Positions 52,485-61,126 of a stretch of 64,000 nucleotides of DNA are shown here, one piece after another (position 1 is the stretch's first letter; each line of letters opens with the position of its first letter). Below the pieces are notes generated by a model, which was not told the origin of the DNA, ran no database searches, and saw nothing but the letters and a program-made list of their open reading frames with translations. Location of the stretch: the NCBI RefSeq assembly GCF_039535115.1, contig NZ_BAAAWO010000001.1:3720001-3784000 (forward strand), in the 5' to 3' direction. Origin of the DNA: Paeniglutamicibacter sulfureus (GTDB taxonomy: Bacteria > Actinomycetota > Actinomycetes > Actinomycetales > Micrococcaceae). Both the position numbers and the translations under genes were made by a program.

Positions 52485-54431
52485 ATGGCTACACGCAGAA
52501 TGACGGTCGCCCAGGCCGTCGTGGAATTCCTGGGCAGGCAGTACACCGTGGACAACGTTGGCGGGCAGGCCTACCGCGAACGGCTCATCCCGGGCATGTT
52601 CGGCATCTTCGGGCACGGCAACGTGGCCGGCGTCGGCCAGGCGCTGAAGCAGTTCCAGGTGCGGGACCCGTCCCTGATGCCCTACTACCAGGGACGCAAC
52701 GAGCAGGCCCAGTCGCACCAGGCCGTCGGCTACGCCCGGCACGTCCGCCGCCGCGCCACCTACGCGGTGTCCACCTCCATCGGCCCGGGCTCCTCGAACC
52801 TGCTCACCGGCGCGGCACTGGCCACGGCCAACAGGCTGCCGGTGCTGCTGCTGCCTTCCGACACCTTCGCCACCCGCGCGGCGGACCCGGTGCTCCAGCA
52901 GCTCGAGCATTCCCACGGCTACGACATCACCGTCAACGACGCCTTCCGCCCGCTGTCCAAGTACTTCGACCGGGTCAACCGCCCCGAGCAGCTCTTCTCC
53001 GCCATGATGAACGGGCTGCGCGTGCTCACCGACCCGGTCGAGACCGGCGCGGTGACCATCTCCCTGCCGCAGGACGTGCAGGCCGAGGTGTTCGAGGTGC
53101 CCGAGGAATTCCTGGCCGAACGCGACTGGAAGATCCGCCGCCCCGAACCCGAGGCCGATGACATCGCCCGCGCCGCGCAGCTAATCAAGGCCGCCAAGCG
53201 TCCGTTGATCGTCGCCGGCGGCGGGGTGCTGTACTCCTTCGCGCAGGATGCGCTGCTGGAACTGGCGCAGAAAACCGGCATCCCGGTGGCCTACACGCAG
53301 GCCGGGGTCGGGACCATCGCCTGGGACTCGCCGCACTCCCTGGGCGCTATCGGTTCCACCGGCACCACCGCCGCCAACGCGCTTGCCGCCGAGGCGGACC
53401 TGGTCATCGGCATCGGCACCCGCTACGAGGACTTCACCACCGCCTCGCGCACCGCGTTCCAGAACCCCGGGCTGCGCTTCATCAACATCAACGTCGCACC
53501 GCTGGACGCCTACAAGCACGGCACGGCGCTGCCCATCGTCGCCGATGCCCGCAAGGCCTTGGTGGCACTGAACACCGCCCTGGGCGGGTACCGGGTCGGG
53601 GCCGACCTGGAAGCCGTGGTCGCTTCCGAGAAGCAACGCTGGGACGCCACCGTGGATACCGCCTTCGCCACCCGGCACAACCCGCTGCCGGCGCAGAACG
53701 AGATCATCGGCGCGGTCCACGGGGCCATGGACGAACGCGACGTGGTCATCTGCGCCGCCGGTTCCCTGCCCGGGGACCTGCACAAGATGTGGCGCATCAA
53801 GGACGCCCACGGCTACCACGTGGAGTACGCGTTCTCCTGCATGGGCTACGAGATCGCCGGCGGGCTGGGCGTCAAGCGCGCGGTCATCGACGAAACGTCC
53901 CGCGGCGCGGCGGAAAACCGCGATGTCGTGGTCATGGTCGGGGACGGCTCCTACCTGATGATGCACACCGAACTGGTCACCGCGGTGGCCGAGGGGATCA
54001 AGCTGATCACCGTGCTGATCCAGAACCACGGCTACGCCTCCATCGGCTCGCTCTCCGAATCCCTGGGTTCCCAGCGCTTCGGCACTCAATACCGTGAGTT
54101 GGACGCAAAAACGCATTCCTTCGACGCCGGGGCCAAGCTGCCGATCGACCTGGCCACCAACGCCGAGTCCCTGGGCGTAAACGTCATCAGGATTGAACCG
54201 GGCACCGACGCCATCGACAAGCTCGCGGCGGCGATCGCCACCGCCAAGGCGGCGCCGGAAGGCAGCGGACCGATCCTCATCCACGTCGAATCCGACCCGC
54301 TGCTGGACGCCCCGGATTCCGAATCCTGGTGGGACGTGCCGGTCTCCGGCGAATCCGACCTCGAGAGCACCCGGGCCGCCTTCCAGACCTACTCCGGGCA
54401 CAAGGCCCGCCAGCGAAACTACCTGGGCTAA
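52485..54431 (+). CDS. iolD: 3D-(3,5/4)-trihydroxycyclohexane-1,2-dione hydrolase
   Basis: This 648-residue thiamine-diphosphate enzyme opens the inositol ring. It has an N-terminal PYR domain with GRNEQAQSHQAVGYA (the Glu that activates ThDP), a central domain, and a C-terminal PP domain with MVGDGSYLMMHTELVTA...NHGY (GDG-x-NH type Mg/ThDP motif). Its length and the opening RMTVAQAVVEFLGRQY match IolD. It is 15 nt after the aldolase gene. Confidence 0.96.
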   Translation: MATRRMTVAQAVVEFLGRQYTVDNVGGQAYRERLIPGMFGIFGHGNVAGVGQALKQFQVRDPSLMPYYQGRNEQAQSHQAVGYARHVRRRATYAVSTSIGPGSSNLLTGAALATANRLPVLLLPSDTFATRAADPVLQQLEHSHGYDITVNDAFRPLSKYFDRVNRPEQLFSAMMNGLRVLTDPVETGAVTISLPQDVQAEVFEVPEEFLAERDWKIRRPEPEADDIARAAQLIKAAKRPLIVAGGGVLYSFAQDALLELAQKTGIPVAYTQAGVGTIAWDSPHSLGAIGSTGTTAANALAAEADLVIGIGTRYEDFTTASRTAFQNPGLRFININVAPLDAYKHGTALPIVADARKALVALNTALGGYRVGADLEAVVASEKQRWDATVDTAFATRHNPLPAQNEIIGAVHGAMDERDVVICAAGSLPGDLHKMWRIKDAHGYHVEYAFSCMGYEIAGGLGVKRAVIDETSRGAAENRDVVVMVGDGSYLMMHTELVTAVAEGIKLITVLIQNHGYASIGSLSESLGSQRFGTQYRELDAKTHSFDAGAKLPIDLATNAESLGVNVIRIEPGTDAIDKLAAAIATAKAAPEGSGPILIHVESDPLLDAPDSESWWDVPVSGESDLESTRAAFQTYSGHKARQRNYLG

Positions 54432-54475
54432 TGCCCCCCAACCAACTTCCCCCCCACCACAGAAGGAAAGCCGAC

Positions 54476-55996
54476 ATGAGCACCACCACCCAGGCCACCG
54501 CGGTGACCACCATCAAGCACTTCATCAACGGCGCCGAAACCACCGGCGACAGCAGCAACACCCAGCCGGTGTACAACCCGGCCACCGGCGAGGTCACCGC
54601 CAACCTGGCCCTGGCCTCCGCCAGGGACCTGGAGGCAACAGTGGTTGCCGCCCGCGCCGCGGCCGATTCCTGGGGGGACGCCTCCATCGCCAAGCGCACC
54701 GCCGTGCTCTTTAAGTTCCGCGAACTGCTGGCCGCCAACACCGACGAGCTGGCCCGCATCGTGACTTCCGAGCACGGCAAGGTCCTCTCCGACGCCGCCG
54801 GCGAGATCGGCCGCGGCCTGGAGGTCGTTGAGTACGCCTGCGGCATCTCGCAGTCGCTCACGGGCGAATACTCCGACCAGGTCTCCACCGGCATCGACGT
54901 GTTCTCCTTCCGCCAGCCGCTCGGCGTGGTCGCGGGCATCACACCCTTCAACTTCCCGGTCATGGTCCCGCTGTGGATGGCGCCGGTCGCGATCGCCGCG
55001 GGCAACGCCTTCATCCTCAAGCCCTCCGAGCGCGACCCCTCCGCAGCGGTCTTCATGGCGCGGCTCTTCAAGGAAGCCGGCCTGCCCGACGGCGTGTTCC
55101 AGGTGCTGCACGGCGGCAAGGAAACCGTCGACGGCCTGCTGCACCACCCGCTCATCGACGGGATCTCCTTCGTCGGTTCCACCCCCATCGCCAAGTACGT
55201 CCATGAGACGGCCACCGCCAACGGCAAGCGCGTCCAGGCCTTGGGCGGGGCGAAGAACCACGCGGTCATCATGCCCGACGCCGACATGGAACTCGCCGCC
55301 GACCACCTCACCGCCGCCGCCTTCGGCTCGGCCGGACAGCGCTGCATGGCCATCTCCGTGGCCGTTGCCGTCGGCCCCGCAGCGGACGTGCTGGTGGACA
55401 AGCTGGTTGCCCGCGCCAAGGACATCAAGGTCTCCCACGGCCTGGACGCCGAGGCCGACATGGGCCCGGTCATCACCCCCGCCTCCAAGACCCGCATCGA
55501 AAAGATCGTGGGCGAGGCGCAGGAAGCCGGAGCAGCGATCATCGTCGACGGCCGCGACCTGGTCGTCGCCGACCACGAGAACGGCTTCTTCGTCGGCCCG
55601 ACCATCATCGACAAGGTCAAGACCGAAATGACCGCCTACACCGAGGAAGTCTTCGGACCCGTCCTGGCCGTCGTCCGCGTGAACACCCTGGCCGAGGCCA
55701 TCGAGGTCGTCAACGCCAACCCGTACGGCAACGGCACGGCGATCTTCACCTCCAACGGCGCAGACGCCCGCACCTACATGCGCCGCGTCCACGTTGGCAT
55801 GGTCGGGGTCAACATCCCGCTGCCGGTCCCGGTGGCATGGCACTCCTTCGGCGGCTGGAAGAACTCGCTGTTCGGCGAACACCACATCTACGGTGCCGAC
55901 GGCGTGCGCTTCTACACGCGCGGCAAGGCAGTCACCCAGCGCTGGCCCGAACACAAGGAAGAATCCAACGCCTCCTTCGCGTTCCCTTCCAACTAG
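54476..55996 (+). CDS. iolA: Methylmalonate/malonate-semialdehyde dehydrogenase (CoA-acylating)
   Basis: This 506-residue aldehyde dehydrogenase (IolA/MmsA) converts malonate semialdehyde to acetyl-CoA and CO2. It has the NAD segment GVVAGITPFNFPVMVPLWM, GSTPIAKYV, the catalytic Cys290 in SAGQRCMA and AKNHAVIMPDAD in place of the usual general-base Glu motif, as is typical of MmsA. ATG 54476 follows AGAAGGAAAG; the frame upstream overlaps iolD and is not protein-like. Confidence 0.95.
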   Translation: MSTTTQATAVTTIKHFINGAETTGDSSNTQPVYNPATGEVTANLALASARDLEATVVAARAAADSWGDASIAKRTAVLFKFRELLAANTDELARIVTSEHGKVLSDAAGEIGRGLEVVEYACGISQSLTGEYSDQVSTGIDVFSFRQPLGVVAGITPFNFPVMVPLWMAPVAIAAGNAFILKPSERDPSAAVFMARLFKEAGLPDGVFQVLHGGKETVDGLLHHPLIDGISFVGSTPIAKYVHETATANGKRVQALGGAKNHAVIMPDADMELAADHLTAAAFGSAGQRCMAISVAVAVGPAADVLVDKLVARAKDIKVSHGLDAEADMGPVITPASKTRIEKIVGEAQEAGAAIIVDGRDLVVADHENGFFVGPTIIDKVKTEMTAYTEEVFGPVLAVVRVNTLAEAIEVVNANPYGNGTAIFTSNGADARTYMRRVHVGMVGVNIPLPVPVAWHSFGGWKNSLFGEHHIYGADGVRFYTRGKAVTQRWPEHKEESNASFAFPSN

Positions 55997-56047
55997 CACC
56001 GCCCCGTTCTCCCCCGGGGACCAACACCCCCCTGGGGGGAGGGTGTA

Positions 56048-56077
56048 CCGGCGGCGGGAAACGCCTCCCGCCGCCGG
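56048..56077 (+). terminator. GC-rich hairpin between iolA and iolE
   Basis: A perfect 12-bp stem (56048-56059 with 56066-56077) with a 6-nt loop lies 51 nt after iolA. It may be a partial terminator or mRNA processing/stability element, as iolE-iolH continue in the same direction 48 nt later. Confidence 0.55.
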
Positions 56078-56125
56078 AACCCCGAATTGCCTCGCAGCCC
56101 CCCGCTTCATGAACGAAAGGTCCGC

Positions 56126-57061
56126 ATGATGCTGGACATCAAAAACAAGTTGATCATTGGCACCGCGCCGGACTCCTGGGGCGTATGGTTCCCGGAGGAC
56201 CCGAAGCAGACGCCCTGGGAACGCTTCCTGGACGAGGTCGCCGAATCCGGGTACAAGACCATCGAACTGGGACCTTACGGATACCTGCCCACCGATCCGT
56301 CCCGCCTGGCCGACGAACTGGCGGCCCGCGACTTGAACGTCTGTGCCGGCACGGTGTTCACCGCCTTCCACCGCGGACTGGACGGCAGCGCCGCGGCTTG
56401 GGACGAGGCCTGGGAACCGGCCCGCCGGGTCGCCGAACTCACCGCCGCCATGGGCGGGGAGCACATCGTGGTCATCCCGGCCATGTGGCGCGATGACGTC
56501 ACCGGGGAAGCCGTGGAGGACGAGCAACTCTCCGCAGGTGGCTGGGATGCCCTGTTCCAGGGCCACGACCGGCTGGGGAAGATCCTGGCCGAGGACTTCG
56601 GGCTGAAGCAACAGTTCCACTCCCATGCCGACTCCCACGTCTGCGCGCAGGACGACATCGAGCGTTTCCTGCAGCACACCGATCCGGCCTTCACCAACCT
56701 GTGCTTGGACACCGGGCACGCCGAATACGGGGGAGCGTCCTCGCTTGAGCTGATTTCCAATCACCCCGAGCGCATCGGCTACCTGCACCTGAAGCAGATC
56801 GACCCGGTGGTGCTGGCCAAGGTGCGCGAGTCCAACATGACGTGGGCGGCGGCCAACAAGGCAGGGGTCATGGTCGAGCCGCCGAACGGGCTGCCGGACC
56901 TGCGCGCCGTCATCGAGGCCGTCGAGGCCCTGGACAAGCCGGTGTACGGGATCGTGGAGCAGGACATGTACCCGGTCATCGACTTCTCGGTGCCGATGCC
57001 CATTGCCAAGCGCACCGCAGCTCACCTGCTCTCCTGCGGCTCACGCACCCGCGTGCGCTAG
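56126..57061 (+). CDS. iolE: IolE-like 2-keto-myo-inositol dehydratase (TIM barrel)
   Basis: This 311-residue xylose-isomerase-like barrel dehydrates scyllo-inosose to the trihydroxy-dione used by IolD. The opening IIGTAPDSWGVWFP, ELGPYGYLPTDP and QFHSHADSHVCAQDDIERFL are IolE-like; metal-site candidates are His in HSHADS, Asp in LDTGHAEYGG and Glu near VEQDMYP. Two adjacent ATGs (56126, 56129) follow GAAAGG. It lies between iolA and iolG. Confidence 0.9.
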   Translation: MMLDIKNKLIIGTAPDSWGVWFPEDPKQTPWERFLDEVAESGYKTIELGPYGYLPTDPSRLADELAARDLNVCAGTVFTAFHRGLDGSAAAWDEAWEPARRVAELTAAMGGEHIVVIPAMWRDDVTGEAVEDEQLSAGGWDALFQGHDRLGKILAEDFGLKQQFHSHADSHVCAQDDIERFLQHTDPAFTNLCLDTGHAEYGGASSLELISNHPERIGYLHLKQIDPVVLAKVRESNMTWAAANKAGVMVEPPNGLPDLRAVIEAVEALDKPVYGIVEQDMYPVIDFSVPMPIAKRTAAHLLSCGSRTRVR

Positions 57062-57129
57062 AACAACCGAACACCACCGAACCCCCACGCTTCGCCCCCG
57101 CGGGCCCCAAGGACAAGGAAACACCTAAC

Positions 57130-58143
57130 ATGAGTTCACCATTGCGCGTAGCGGTCATCGGGGCCGGACGCATGGGCGCCGACCACATCCAACGCCTGCA
57201 CCACCGCATCTCCGGCGCTGAGGTCGCCGCCGTCGTCGACATCGACGAGGCCCGGGCCTCCGCCGCCATCGCCGGGATCGAGGGTGCCGTGGCGCTCACC
57301 GACGCCCAGGCAGCACTGGACTCGGCGAACGTTGATGCGATCCTGATCGCCACCCCCGGCTTCCTGCACCAGGACATCCTGTTCAAGGCCCTGGAGCGCG
57401 ACATCCCGATCCTTTGCGAAAAGCCGCTGACCCCCGACGCCGCATCGTCTTGGGGGATCGTCCAGGCCGAGGCGAAGCTGGGCCGCAAGCGCATCCAGGT
57501 CGGATTCATGCGCCGCTACGACGCCGAGTACGCACAGCTGGAAACGCTCATCCGCTCGGGCGAACTGGGCGAACTGCTGATGCTGCACCACCAGCACCGC
57601 AACCCCGACACCCCGGCCGGCTTCACCAACGAGATGCTGATCAACGACTCGGTCGTCCACGAATTCGACGCCATCCGCTTCTTCACCGGCGAGGAAATCA
57701 CCTCGGTGCAGGTACGCCTGGGCAAGGCCACCAAGAACGCCCCGGAAGGGCAGCACGACCCACAGCACGTGCTCATCGAAACCGAATCCGGGGTGCTGGC
57801 GGACGTGGAAATCTACGTCAATGCCCAGTTCGGCTACGAGGTCGCCACCCAGGCTTCCTTCGAGACCGGCATCGTGTCCATCGGCAACGATGCGGGCCCC
57901 TATGTGCGCACCGCAGGCCAGTGGGGCGGACGGGTGACCCCCGGCTTCGAGGAGCGTTTCGGTGCCGCATACGACACCGAGATCCAAGCCTGGGTCGACG
58001 CCGCCGCACGCGGTGAACTCGGCGGTCCCAGCGCCTGGGACGGCTACGCCACCGCAGCCTGCTGCGAGGCCGGTGTCGAAGCCCAGCGCACCGGCGAACG
58101 CGTCGCGGTGAAACTCAACGAGAAGCCAGCCCTGTACAGCTAG
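57130..58143 (+). CDS. iolG: myo-Inositol 2-dehydrogenase
   Basis: This 337-residue Gfo/Idh/MocA oxidoreductase oxidises myo-inositol to scyllo-inosose with NAD+. It has Rossmann motif AVIGAGRMGADH (8-19), EKP with the catalytic Lys98, GFMRRYDAEYAQL, and the active-site Asp/His in INDSVVHEFDAIRFF. ATG 57130 lies 68 nt after iolE. Confidence 0.93.
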   Translation: MSSPLRVAVIGAGRMGADHIQRLHHRISGAEVAAVVDIDEARASAAIAGIEGAVALTDAQAALDSANVDAILIATPGFLHQDILFKALERDIPILCEKPLTPDAASSWGIVQAEAKLGRKRIQVGFMRRYDAEYAQLETLIRSGELGELLMLHHQHRNPDTPAGFTNEMLINDSVVHEFDAIRFFTGEEITSVQVRLGKATKNAPEGQHDPQHVLIETESGVLADVEIYVNAQFGYEVATQASFETGIVSIGNDAGPYVRTAGQWGGRVTPGFEERFGAAYDTEIQAWVDAAARGELGGPSAWDGYATAACCEAGVEAQRTGERVAVKLNEKPALYS

Positions 58144-58166
58144 CAGAAACACCTAGGAACCACACC

Positions 58167-59051
58167 ATGAAGATCGCCCTTGACCCGACACCGTTCCACC
58201 ACACACACTCGCTGCTGGAATTCCCGGAGCTGGCCGCCGAACTCGGCTACAAGTATTTGCAATTGACCCCGCACAAGGACCTGCTGCCCTTCTTCACGCA
58301 CCCCAAGGCCGACGACGCACTGGTCTCCGACCTGAAGGCCGCCTGCAAGAAGGCCGGCGTCGAGATCGCCTCGGTGCTGCCGGTGCACAAGTGGTCCTCC
58401 CCGGACCCGGTGCTGCGCGAGGCGGCAGTGCGCTACTGGAAGCGCGCCATCCAGATCACCGTGGACCTGGGCGTGAACCAGATGAACACCGAGTTCTCCG
58501 GCCGCCCGGAACAACCCGAGGAATCCGAGGCCGCCTTCTACCGTTCCATGGAGGAACTTGTCCCGCTCTTCGAGTCCGAGGGCATCAACGTGGCCTTCGA
58601 CCCGCACCCCGACGACTTCGTGGAGGAAGGACTGGCCGGCTGGCGCATGGTCCGCGGGGTCAACTCCCCGAACCTGTCCTTCGCCTACGTCGCGGCACAC
58701 ACCTTCCACATGAAGGATCAGCCGCTGGACATCATGGCGGCCGTCGGCGAGAGGCTGCGTGTGGTGCACGTTGCCGACACCATGGACCACCAGGCCTCGC
58801 ACGGGCTGCGCTACATCACCAACCCCCCGGGGAACGCGGTCCGTGTGCACCAGCACCTGAAGATTGGTGACGGAGACGTGAACTGGGAGGAATTCTTCGG
58901 CGGCCTGGCGGAGAACGGTTTCACCTCGCGCGAGGAAACCGTCATGGTTTCGTGCGTCTTTGCCGAGAACGACAATGCCAAGGAAGTCGCCAAGTACCAG
59001 CTGCAAACCATGCGCAGCAGTGTGGCCGCGGCCCACGCCGCACGAGTCTAG
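58167..59051 (+). CDS. iolH: IolH-like sugar isomerase/epimerase (TIM barrel)
   Basis: This 294-residue barrel protein starts MKIALDPTPFHHTHSLLEFP, as I recall for IolH. Candidate metal ligands are Glu in MNTEFSG, Asp/His in AFDPHPDDF, His in VVHVADT and Glu in SREETVM. Its precise reaction in inositol catabolism is not established. It directly follows iolG, as in corynebacterial iol operons. Confidence 0.85.
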   Translation: MKIALDPTPFHHTHSLLEFPELAAELGYKYLQLTPHKDLLPFFTHPKADDALVSDLKAACKKAGVEIASVLPVHKWSSPDPVLREAAVRYWKRAIQITVDLGVNQMNTEFSGRPEQPEESEAAFYRSMEELVPLFESEGINVAFDPHPDDFVEEGLAGWRMVRGVNSPNLSFAYVAAHTFHMKDQPLDIMAAVGERLRVVHVADTMDHQASHGLRYITNPPGNAVRVHQHLKIGDGDVNWEEFFGGLAENGFTSREETVMVSCVFAENDNAKEVAKYQLQTMRSSVAAAHAARV

Positions 59052-59117
59052 TCATCACCGCTTGCGCCCGGCCCCGAAGGGCTGGACGCAAGCACGGTAA
59101 CGGGAAGGTGCTCCGCC

Positions 59118-60083
59118 GTGGAGATAGGAATGATCACGGACTCGCTGTCCTCACGCGGCTTCGATGACGTCTTGGACATCGCCGCTGACCTGGGACTCAG
59201 CTCGATCGAGTTGCCCACGGGCAACTGGTCCCAGGCGCCCCACTTGGACCTGGACCGTTTGCTGGACTCCGAGACGGCGCGTGCGGACTACCTGCGCAAG
59301 GTCGCCGAGCACGGATTGCGCATCAGCGCACTGAACGCGAACGGGAACCAGCTGCACCCGGTGTCGGGTCCGGCGCAGGACGCGGTATTGCGCAAAACGG
59401 TCCGCCTGGCGCGACTTATGGAGGTGCCCACCGTCGTGTGCATGTCCGGATTGCCCGCGGCGGCGGGGGACAGTTCACCGAACTGGGTAACCAGCTCGTG
59501 GCCTCCGGAGAACGTGGCGATCTTGGAATACCAGTGGGAGCAGGTCGCGATTCCGTACTGGAGGGATTTTGCGTCCTTCGCCGCGGAGCAGTCCGTCCAA
59601 CTGGCCATCGAGCCGTGCTTCGCGCAGCTGGTCTACAACGCGTCGACCGCCCGGCGGCTGATCGATTCCGTGGGCAGCGGGTCAATCGGAGTCAACCTGG
59701 ATCCCTCGCACCTGATGGCCATGGGCGCCGATATCCCGAGCGTGATTCGCGACTTGGCCGGATCGATCGTCCATGTCCATGCCAAGGACGTGCGGCTGAA
59801 CGCGCCGATCGTCGCGGCCAACGGTCTGCACGACGGCACGGCCATGACGCTGCCGCAGGATCGAGCGTGGAACTACGTGACGCTGGGCCTGGGACATCCG
59901 GCCGGTGAGGCCTTCTGGGCCGATTTCGTGTACCAGCTGCGCGCTGCCGGGTATGACGGCACTCTGAATATCGAGCACGAGGACGTGCTGGTCAACTCCG
60001 AGGAAGGGGTACGTCGGGCGGCCGCACTGCTGGGCAAGGTGGCGCTGCGTGCGGCACCGGACTGGCAGCCGGCCGACGTCTAG
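59118..60083 (+). CDS. Second inositol-island TIM-barrel isomerase
   Basis: This 321-residue xylose-isomerase-like protein is paralogous to the minus-strand gene at 48597: both share LNxNGNxLHP, VxMSGLP, H-x-x-AKDVR and NIEHEDV. Metal-site candidates are Glu in AIEPCFAQ, Asp in VNLDPSHL, His in VHVHAKDV and Glu in NIEHEDV. It probably handles another inositol stereoisomer or keto intermediate. GTG 59118 follows GGGAAGG. It is the last intact gene of the rightward iol operon. Confidence 0.86.
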   Translation: MEIGMITDSLSSRGFDDVLDIAADLGLSSIELPTGNWSQAPHLDLDRLLDSETARADYLRKVAEHGLRISALNANGNQLHPVSGPAQDAVLRKTVRLARLMEVPTVVCMSGLPAAAGDSSPNWVTSSWPPENVAILEYQWEQVAIPYWRDFASFAAEQSVQLAIEPCFAQLVYNASTARRLIDSVGSGSIGVNLDPSHLMAMGADIPSVIRDLAGSIVHVHAKDVRLNAPIVAANGLHDGTAMTLPQDRAWNYVTLGLGHPAGEAFWADFVYQLRAAGYDGTLNIEHEDVLVNSEEGVRRAAALLGKVALRAAPDWQPADV

Positions 60084-60355
60084 AACGGTTTGCGACAAGA
60101 GGCAATGCGTTTCCGTTGGCGGTCCGGTATCGCTTGTTATGCGCGCGCCCGCAGGCCGGGCATCGGACATGGATATCGGAGAGCCCGCCCCTTGTCTGCA
60201 CGTTCCCCTGGCAGCGTGCCGTTCCATGAAATCCGTGATCACCGGCATTGGAAATCCAGCGTGGAGCGGTTGCAACATGCCAAGTCCAATGCCGGGTCGC
60301 TCTCCTGCCTGCGGACCACACATCAAGATCAACACATCATCCACGAGGTTTCCTC
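60084..60355. other. Gene-free stretch between the iol operon and the Gfo/Idh remnant
   Basis: No open frame here shows protein character on either strand. It may once have held the promoter and start of the decayed oxidoreductase. I see no hairpin strong enough to call a terminator. Confidence 0.4.
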
Positions 60356-60775
60356 AGCGATTCCGTCGGAGTCGCCGTCATCGGCGCGGGCATGGCTGGC
60401 ACTGCCCGTGCCGTGGTGTACCGCGCGGCCAAGATCCTGTATTTATCTGGGCTCCCCGAAGTCCGGTTGGTCCCGGCCGGCGGGGCAAGTCCGGGTTCGG
60501 GCAGGCAGGGGCCGATCGCTCCGGTTTCAAACGCCCTGGTTCCTCCCCGCAGTACATCGCCGGACGGACTGAATCGGCGTGGCCGGCGCCCCGGCTCCAC
60601 CGGGACGGGGCCGGTCCGGGCGCACCGGCCACCGTGGGTCACCAGGCCCGCGCCTTCGCCGGGGAGGTCGCCGGGCTGCCGGAGGGCGAATCGCAGCCGT
60701 GCTGCGCAGCGTTCGCCGAGGGTGCGCGACATGGGGATTATCGTTGCGGTCACCGGGGCGTCAGGGTCACCGTAG
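60356..60775 (+). pseudogene. Decayed Gfo/Idh/MocA oxidoreductase remnant
   Basis: Two pieces of one family lie in different frames. From about 60359 a Rossmann start reads VGVAVIGAGMAGTARAVVYR...SGLPEVRLV (to about 60485). From about 60637 another frame reads HQARAFAGEVAGLP...CAAFAEGARHGD, which matches the C-terminal QARAF-x-x-EVAGL...F-x-EG region of the same family, and the tail returns to the first frame (GIIVAVTGASG). Intact members are about 370 residues; here only about 420 nt remain, so there is a large internal deletion plus frameshifts. No intact gene can be drawn. Confidence 0.75.
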
Positions 60776-60975
60776 CCGGAAGCCAGGCCGTCTCCGCACA
60801 AGTCTGCCTGCCCGTTTTCGACGGGGCTCTGCACCGCGGCAAAGCGGCGTCGCGCTTCCACTAGGGGTTATCCATATTTGAACGCCGACGCCGAGGCCAT
60901 CCCGGGGCCCGGAGGTGGGGTTTTCTGGGTGCGAATTTCTTGCGATCCATTGCATCGAACAATCTAATGACGTAA

Positions 60976-60985
60976 TGTCCTTACA
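60976..60985. promoter_or_regulatory. iol-type operator element, site 5
   Basis: TGTCCTTACA, 142 nt upstream of the IolT-like transporter, fits the TGWCNNKACA element found at the other iol promoters. It sits in an AT-rich patch of an otherwise GC-rich region. Confidence 0.55.
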
Positions 60986-61126
60986 TATTGATTCCGTGAA
61001 GCGCGTCACTCCCTTCGGTGGTGAAGCACAATGCTCCGGTCACCCGGATCGCATTCCCGGTCTCCTCGAATCCTCGAGTTTCCACCGACCCCACGCACTT
61101 CAACCGGTCACAACAAAGGAGTTCCC

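Noticed and set aside
54428..57025. Minus-strand open frame of 865 codons across iolA and iolE
   Set aside because: It is antisense to well-supported iol genes. The translation is rich in His, Gly, Arg and Val with no domain, a typical third-position artefact in high-GC DNA.
60049..60864. Plus-strand open frame of 271 codons after the iol operon, considered as an intact new gene
   Set aside because: Only its last quarter resembles a known family, and the matching N-terminus is in another frame; treated as part of a decayed Gfo/Idh gene.
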